Positions 7,094-10,821 of a DNA stretch of 10,821 nt are shown here, in pieces. The translations under genes were made by a program, and so were the position numbers. Every line of letters begins with the position of its first letter. Positions within the stretch are counted from its first letter, which is position 1. Location of the stretch: the NCBI GenBank assembly GCA_018714685.1, contig DVNC01000033.1, positions 1 through 10,821 of the forward strand. Direction: 5' to 3'. This stretch comes from Scatocola faecipullorum (GTDB taxonomy: Bacteria > Pseudomonadota > Alphaproteobacteria > RF32 > CAG-239). The notes under the pieces were generated by a model. The model made no database searches, was not told the DNA's origin, and saw only the letters and a program-made list of their open reading frames with translations.

Positions 7094-7127
7094 AAAAGAA
7101 AACCCTCTGGACGGAGGGTTTTCTTTT
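7094..7127. terminator. Bidirectional terminator between converging genes
   Basis: A perfect 14-bp stem is formed by AAAAGAAAACCCTC (7094-7107) and GAGGGTTTTCTTTT (7114-7127), with a 6-base loop. The outer part of each arm is A-rich on one side and T-rich on the other, so either strand gives a hairpin with a U-rich 3' side. It starts ten bases after the membrane-protein stop codon (plus strand). It lies 28 bases beyond the aminotransferase stop codon (minus strand), so one hairpin can serve both. Confidence 0.87.
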
Positions 7128-7154
7128 GATTAAAAGCTCTAAGCAGACTTTACC

Positions 7155-8315
7155 TTAAGCAGCTTTGCTGTTTTTGGAAGCTGCAAATTCGTTCATTTTG
7201 CTGATGACATAATCCAAATCTTCATTATCCAGATACGGAGTCATCGGAATGGAAAGAACGGTCTTGGACAGTTTCTCGCAAACCGGCAGAGAACGGGTAT
7301 TCCATTTGGCATAAGCAGTCTGCGTATGAACCGGCCGCGGATAATAAGCGCCGCAGGGAATTCCGTTTTCTTTCAGGAAAGCCATCAGTTCATCACGATC
7401 ATCGCAATTAATCGTGTACAAAGCATAAGCTGACTGGCAGCCATTCAAAATCTGCTGTTTTCTGAAGTAACTGCTCAATTCGCTGTCATAACGGGAAGCA
7501 ACGCGCGCACGGTCTTTCAGTTCCTGATCGAAAACTTTCAGTTTCTGCAGCAAAACGGCAGCCTGGAAAGTATTCATACGGCCGGTCATTCCCAGACGGA
7601 CGTTATCATAATGGTCTTCCGGGCTCATACCGTGAACACGGCAGGACTTAACCAGCTCATTTTCCTCAGAGGAATTGGTAAATACGGCACCGCCGTCACC
7701 ATAGCAGGCCAGCGGCTTGGTCGGATAAAAGGACGTAGCGGACATATCGGCAATCGAACCGGCCTTTTTGCCTTTATAAACCGAACCGTAAGACTGGCAG
7801 GAGTCAGACAATACTTTCATACCGTTCTTATGGGCAATTTCGATAATTGCGTCATAATCGCAGGGAGAACCGAAAATATCAACCGCAATAACGGCTTTCA
7901 AATTCAGTTTGCCTTCTTTTTTAACTTCTTCAATCGCTTTTTCCAAATCTTTCGGATTCATATTATAAGTGTTCGGGTCTGAATCAACGAAAATCGGGGT
8001 TGCGCCGAGCAAAACCGGAGCTTCGGCGGAAGCAACGAAAGTAAAGGAAGAAACAAAAACGGCATCGCCCGGCTTAACATCCCAGGCCATCAGCGCCAAA
8101 GTCAGCGCATCGGTGCCCGAACCGCAGGTCGCACAGAATTTTGTTCCGGAATAATCAGCCAGTTTCTGATCCAGTTCGCGGGTTTCCGGCCCCTGGGCAT
8201 AACCGCCGTGATTCAAAATGGTTTTAAAAGCATTCAGAAAATTTTCCTGGCCGATAACTTTTTGAGAAGTTGCACAATCAAACAGGTTAATCGGTTTAGA
8301 AGGTTTATTTGTCAT
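7155..8315 (-). CDS. DegT/DnrJ/EryC1/StrS family sugar aminotransferase (PLP-dependent)
   Basis: This is a cytoplasmic PLP enzyme (386 aa) of the family that transfers an amino group, usually from glutamate, to a keto-sugar nucleotide used for surface glycans. In order, the sequence shows GSGTDAL (65-71, cofactor phosphate binding), FTFVASAEAP (91-100), Asp171 and Gln174 in SDSCQSYG (pyridine-ring contact), and the Schiff-base lysine Lys200 in SFYPTKPLACYGDGGA. GRMNTFQAAVL (245-255) and YYPRPVHTQTAY (324-335) follow. The lysine segment resembles WbpE-like enzymes that act on 3-keto-UDP-sugars, but the substrate cannot be assigned. AGAGGA lies seven bases before the ATG at 8313-8315. The start codon sits in a perfect inverted repeat. 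No other glycan gene is adjacent; the upstream neighbour is a phosphoesterase 95 bases away. All family residues are intact. Confidence 0.94.
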   Translation of the reverse strand: MTNKPSKPINLFDCATSQKVIGQENFLNAFKTILNHGGYAQGPETRELDQKLADYSGTKFCATCGSGTDALTLALMAWDVKPGDAVFVSSFTFVASAEAPVLLGATPIFVDSDPNTYNMNPKDLEKAIEEVKKEGKLNLKAVIAVDIFGSPCDYDAIIEIAHKNGMKVLSDSCQSYGSVYKGKKAGSIADMSATSFYPTKPLACYGDGGAVFTNSSEENELVKSCRVHGMSPEDHYDNVRLGMTGRMNTFQAAVLLQKLKVFDQELKDRARVASRYDSELSSYFRKQQILNGCQSAYALYTINCDDRDELMAFLKENGIPCGAYYPRPVHTQTAYAKWNTRSLPVCEKLSKTVLSIPMTPYLDNEDLDYVISKMNEFAASKNSKAA

Positions 8316-8364
8316 AGTATTTTCCTCTGTCTAAGTTTTAACTGGAAGTGATACTATGACAAAT
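8307..8364. repeat. Perfect 14-bp inverted repeat over the aminotransferase start codon
   Basis: ATTTGTCATAGTAT (8307-8320) and ATACTATGACAAAT (8351-8364) are exact reverse complements separated by 30 bases. The left arm contains the aminotransferase start and its first codons on the minus strand (ATGACAAAT). The ribosome site AGAGGA (8323-8328) lies in the spacer. If both arms are transcribed, the start codon would be paired and the ribosome site held in a loop. If transcription starts inside, the arms could instead be two half-sites for a DNA-binding protein. Confidence 0.8.
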
Positions 8365-8379
8365 TTCTCCCAAAGGCAA
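8351..8379 (-). promoter_or_regulatory. Candidate promoter of the aminotransferase gene
   Basis: The minus strand has TTGCCT (8374-8379), a 17-base spacer and TAGTAT (8351-8356), each matching 4 of 6 consensus bases. The -10 box falls inside the right arm of the inverted repeat. A weaker alternative is TTGTCA-N16-TAAAAC a little downstream. The gene could also be read from the phosphoesterase transcript, since no terminator lies in the 95-base gap. Confidence 0.3.
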
Positions 8380-8410
8380 AACACAAAAGATTACGGCTTT
8401 GTAACATTCG

Positions 8411-9178
8411 CTACCCGGCAACCGGAACCAGATAAGAGGTCAGCTGCCCGGCGTCCCAGCGATGAACATAAAAACCGAGCGGCCGCACTTCCGCCACAAT
8501 ATTTTCCGCCGGCACAAAATCATATTTCGCCCGCCAGTTGGTACTCGGCGCCGCAATCACCGGAACGCCGTCAATATTCCCGCTTACCGGATTATGCAAA
8601 TGGCCGCAGGCCACCAGCCGGACCGTATCTTTGTGATCGCTTATCAGATAACGGAATTTTTCATACCAGTTTTCCGCCCCACCGTCAAAAGTCTTCAAAC
8701 CGCTTTCAAACGGAAACTGATGCACCATAACCACCGTCGGTTTTTTATCGGGATTATCCGCCAGAACATTCTTCAGCCACAGGAAACGTTCTTCATCCAA
8801 CGCGCCGTTCATAACTCCCTCCTTAAAAGTATCAACCGCAACCAACCGCAGCGGATAACCGTCAACCACATACTGCAAACCGTCGCAAGACTGCGGAAGC
8901 GGATGAAAAGGATAATACGTCCGCAGCGCACCGATTAAATTATCCGTACCGTCTTTGTTGCCGGGAATAAGATAGTAAGGAACTTTCAGCTCATTCAAAA
9001 GGGCAAAAGCCTCGGCATAATGCTTTCGCGCAGAACCGTGCACAATGTCTCCGGTAACCAGCACGCAGTCAAACGGAACGCAGAAACGGTTAATTTCGCC
9101 GATAACGCGTTTAAGGTTTTCTTCTCCCGGTTTGGAAGGGTCTCCGATATGCAAATCGGAAATATGGGCAATATACAT
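8411..9178 (-). CDS. Calcineurin-like metallophosphoesterase (CpdA/Icc-like)
   Basis: This is a dinuclear-metal phosphodiesterase-fold protein of 255 residues. The metal-ligand motifs are in order: Asp8 and His10 (SDLHIG), Asp44 (VTGDIVHG), Asn74 (PGNKDG), His153 (MVHQFPF), and His193 and His195 (CGHLHNP). The best match is to the class III cyclic-nucleotide phosphodiesterase group (CpdA/Icc, about 275 aa), but the substrate cannot be assigned. The family usually has GNHD. Here the third residue is Lys75 (codon AAA), so the His that normally helps bind phosphate or act as acid is missing. The start at MYIAHISDLH is preferred because GAGGAG lies seven bases before this ATG and the conserved strand begins at once. 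An ATG 30 bases upstream would add ten residues without a good ribosome site. It is divergent from mlaA, and no clear promoter was found. Cytoplasmic, with no signal peptide. Confidence 0.92.
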   Translation of the reverse strand: MYIAHISDLHIGDPSKPGEENLKRVIGEINRFCVPFDCVLVTGDIVHGSARKHYAEAFALLNELKVPYYLIPGNKDGTDNLIGALRTYYPFHPLPQSCDGLQYVVDGYPLRLVAVDTFKEGVMNGALDEERFLWLKNVLADNPDKKPTVVMVHQFPFESGLKTFDGGAENWYEKFRYLISDHKDTVRLVACGHLHNPVSGNIDGVPVIAAPSTNWRAKYDFVPAENIVAEVRPLGFYVHRWDAGQLTSYLVPVAG

Positions 9179-9244
9179 CTTTTTTCTCCTCTCTGCCAAT
9201 ATAAGCATACCTGCAAAGATATTAACCTTTTAATAACAATTTTA

Positions 9245-9272
9245 TTGATTTAGAAAAAAATAATGCTATATT
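9245..9272 (+). promoter_or_regulatory. Candidate promoter of mlaA-mlaC
   Basis: TTGATT (9245-9250) and TATATT (9267-9272) are separated by 16 bases, matching 4 and 5 of 6 consensus bases. Transcription would start near 9279, about 38 bases before the GTG start. It lies in the 138-bp AT-rich gap shared with the divergent phosphoesterase gene. For that gene only a TATATT without a good -35 box is visible on the minus strand. Confidence 0.5.
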
Positions 9273-9316
9273 TGGGACAATTATTAATAACCTGCTGCTT
9301 TTAGAAAGGGATTTCC

Positions 9317-10120
9317 GTGCAGAAAAGAGTGTTTCTCTCCTCTATCTTGTCCGTCATGGTTTTGGTAACCAGCTCTTGCAGTTCTACCCATTCTGCCGTT
9401 TCCGATACCCACGATCAGGCTGATACTTTTGAAACTTACAACCGGGCAATGTTCAAATTCAACTACCAGGTTGACAAATATGTCCTCAAACCGCTGGCAG
9501 AAGGCTACCGCGCCATTACCAACCAATATGCGCGTGATCGCATCAGTTCGGTTATTGCCAATTTAAAAGAACCTCTTTACGCTACTAACAATCTGTTGCA
9601 GGGCGAATTTACCGACAGCGGAATGAGCCTGGCCCGGTTCGCCGTCAATTCGACTTTGGGACTGGCCGGCATGTATGACGTCGCCGAAGGCTGGGGCTGG
9701 CCGCGCAAAAAAGCCGGTTTTGACAGCACATTGGCCAAATGGTGCATTAAAGACGGCCCCTACATCATTCTGCCGATTCTCGGCCCGAGTACCCCGCGCG
9801 CCGCTGTTTCGCTTGCCTTGGATTCGGCTTTCAATCCGCTCTACTGGGCAACTTATAACGATGCCAACGTCAAAGACAAAGTTATGTACTCATACGCGGC
9901 GGTTTCAGGCATCGTCACCAGAGAGTCCGTCATGGATATTTGGGATGACCTGGAACGCAACTCGGTTGACTTTTATGCGGCCATGCGTTCGGCTTACCTG
10001 CAAAACCGCGGCCAGTCCGGCTGTTATAATGATGAAAATGCTCAGGGAACGGCTGCTTACGACTTTGACTTCGGCATTGAAGACGAAGACATGACTTACC
10101 AGGATATGGAAAATAACTAA
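9317..10120 (+). CDS. mlaA: MlaA (VacJ) outer-membrane lipoprotein of phospholipid transport
   Basis: MlaA sits in the inner leaflet of the outer membrane and removes mislocalised phospholipid from the outer leaflet, passing it to the periplasmic carrier MlaC. The 267-residue product begins with a basic, hydrophobic lipoprotein signal ending in VTSSC, so Cys21 would be the lipidated residue (the -3 position is Thr, not the usual Leu). The MlaA domain follows: YNRAMFKFNYQVDKYVLKPL (about 41-60), then NLKEPLYATNNLLQGEF, RFAVNSTLGLAGMYDVAEGWG, STLAKWCIKDGPYIILPILG and PSTPRAAV. The C-terminal tail is strongly acidic (DFDFGIEDEDM). The start is GTG (9317-9319), supported by AAAGGG six bases upstream and by the fit of the signal peptide. 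mlaC begins 23 bases after the stop codon. Confidence 0.96.
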   Translation: MQKRVFLSSILSVMVLVTSSCSSTHSAVSDTHDQADTFETYNRAMFKFNYQVDKYVLKPLAEGYRAITNQYARDRISSVIANLKEPLYATNNLLQGEFTDSGMSLARFAVNSTLGLAGMYDVAEGWGWPRKKAGFDSTLAKWCIKDGPYIILPILGPSTPRAAVSLALDSAFNPLYWATYNDANVKDKVMYSYAAVSGIVTRESVMDIWDDLERNSVDFYAAMRSAYLQNRGQSGCYNDENAQGTAAYDFDFGIEDEDMTYQDMENN

Positions 10121-10143
10121 TCAGTAATTCGGAGTTACAATTA

Positions 10144-10743
10144 ATGAAAAAGAATATTCTTATGATTTTGACGGCAGCTCTTCTGCTGAATGTCAATCCG
10201 GCTCATGCGGCTGCCGATGCCGCCAAAGCGGAAGCCTTTGTTAAACAGGTAACCGAAAACGGCGTTGAAGACATCATTAACGCCAATATTTCTCAGGCGG
10301 AAAAAGACGCCCGCTTTGAAAAACTGTTTAACAATGCATTGGATCTGAATTTCATCGGCCAGTTCGTCCTCGGCCGCTACTGGAAGACGGCCACACCGCA
10401 GCAAAGACAGGATTTCATTCAGGCATACCGCGATTTAAATATCAAAACCTGGTCTAAGCGTTTTGACGAATTCAAAGGCAAACGTTTCATTTTTAAGGGA
10501 ACCTCCCCCTCCACTTCTGCCAATCAGGTATTCGTCAACACTGACGTCCCGATGGATCAGGGCGAACCGGCTAAAGTCGTCTGGCGCGTTAAGCAAAACG
10601 GTGACAAATTCAAAATCGTTGACATTATTATCGAAAACGTCAGTCTGGCAATCACCGCCCGCAATGAATATACCGCTTACATTAAAAACAATCCCGGCGG
10701 TGTAAACGCTTTGATTAAAGATTTACAGCAAAAATCCAAATAA
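10144..10743 (+). CDS. mlaC: MlaC-type periplasmic phospholipid-binding protein (Ttg2D family)
   Basis: MlaC carries phospholipid across the periplasm between MlaA at the outer membrane and the MlaFEDB transporter at the inner membrane. The 199-residue product (E. coli 211) starts with a signal peptide (KK, a hydrophobic stretch, then AHA before Ala23), giving likely cleavage after residue 22. The mature part shows the family pattern: FEKLFNNALDLNFIGQFVLG, then RYWKTATPQQRQDFIQAYRD, then the beta region with VVWRVKQNGDKFKIVDIIIE and NVSLAITARNEY, the last matching the conserved end strand and helix. GGAG lies nine bases before the ATG. It is co-transcribed with mlaA and followed by a strong terminator. 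The inner-membrane genes mlaF, mlaE and mlaD do not follow and must be elsewhere. Confidence 0.94.
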   Translation: MKKNILMILTAALLLNVNPAHAAADAAKAEAFVKQVTENGVEDIINANISQAEKDARFEKLFNNALDLNFIGQFVLGRYWKTATPQQRQDFIQAYRDLNIKTWSKRFDEFKGKRFIFKGTSPSTSANQVFVNTDVPMDQGEPAKVVWRVKQNGDKFKIVDIIIENVSLAITARNEYTAYIKNNPGGVNALIKDLQQKSK

Positions 10744-10756
10744 TGTTGCTTTCCCC

Positions 10757-10784
10757 AAGCCCCTCTTTGGAGGGGCTTTTTTTT
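10757..10784 (+). terminator. Rho-independent terminator of mlaA-mlaC
   Basis: AAGCCCCTC (10757-10765) and GAGGGGCTT (10770-10778) form a perfect 9-bp stem with a TTTG loop, and the run of T continues to 10784. It begins 14 bases after the mlaC stop codon. The last 37 bases of the window show nothing recognisable. Confidence 0.93.
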
Positions 10785-10821
10785 ATATCCAAATATTTAG
10801 CTTCGTTAGTCTCAATAAACC

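Noticed and set aside
8356..8730. Plus-strand open frame starting MTNF, which copies the aminotransferase start in the inverted repeat
   Set aside because: The matching start comes from the 14-bp repeat. The rest is antisense to the metallophosphoesterase, Pro/Arg-rich, and has no ribosome site.
9179..9208. Ten-residue N-terminal extension of the metallophosphoesterase
   Set aside because: GAGGAG is placed correctly for the ATG at 9176-9178 and would lie inside the coding region if the upstream start were used.
1..10821. Mobile elements, CRISPR array, prophage or toxin-antitoxin genes
   Set aside because: No transposase or integrase, no spaced direct repeats, and no phage or toxin-antitoxin gene was seen; the gene content is core metabolism, envelope and motility.

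Overview
The window reads as a chromosomal segment of an alphaproteobacterium. This rests on three things: the 5' half of a tRNA-Phe of the type common in that class, a two-gene accB-accC unit whose biotin site reads EAMKTFN, and outer-membrane lipid-transport genes mlaA-mlaC beside a flagellar hook gene with a sigma-54-type promoter. The exact lineage cannot be fixed from sequence alone. Coding regions have moderate GC content and the intergenic gaps are AT-rich. Genes are densely packed, and I see no mobile element, prophage, CRISPR array or insertion sequence.

Left part, all on the minus strand (1-4092). The window opens inside tRNA-Phe, which has its own promoter. Next is a 717-residue acidic, helix-rich protein of no family I recognise (120-2273). 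Then comes the flagellar hook gene flgE (2381-3598), closed by a strong terminator and opened by a near-consensus sigma-54 promoter. A small five-helix EamA-type transporter (3658-4092) lies just upstream of that promoter. flgE stands alone: no other flagellar gene is in the window.

Centre, plus strand (4093-7127). A 276-bp AT-rich divergent spacer leads into accB and accC, which encode the biotin carrier protein and biotin carboxylase of acetyl-CoA carboxylase (first step of fatty acid synthesis). They end at a hairpin terminator. A six-helix membrane protein of unknown function follows, ending at a 14-bp hairpin that can serve both converging genes.

Right part (7128-10821). On the minus strand are a DegT/DnrJ/EryC1-type sugar aminotransferase and, upstream of it, a calcineurin-like metallophosphoesterase. 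A perfect 14-bp inverted repeat covers the aminotransferase start codon. Divergent from the phosphoesterase, on the plus strand, is an mlaA-mlaC operon. It encodes the outer-membrane lipoprotein and periplasmic shuttle of the Mla phospholipid transport path, and ends at a textbook terminator.

The window looks like housekeeping and envelope genes with a few unexplained items, not a dedicated new system. The best leads are the sigma-54 promoter of the lone flgE, the start-codon inverted repeat, the orphan 717-residue protein, and a GNKD in place of GNHD in the phosphoesterase.
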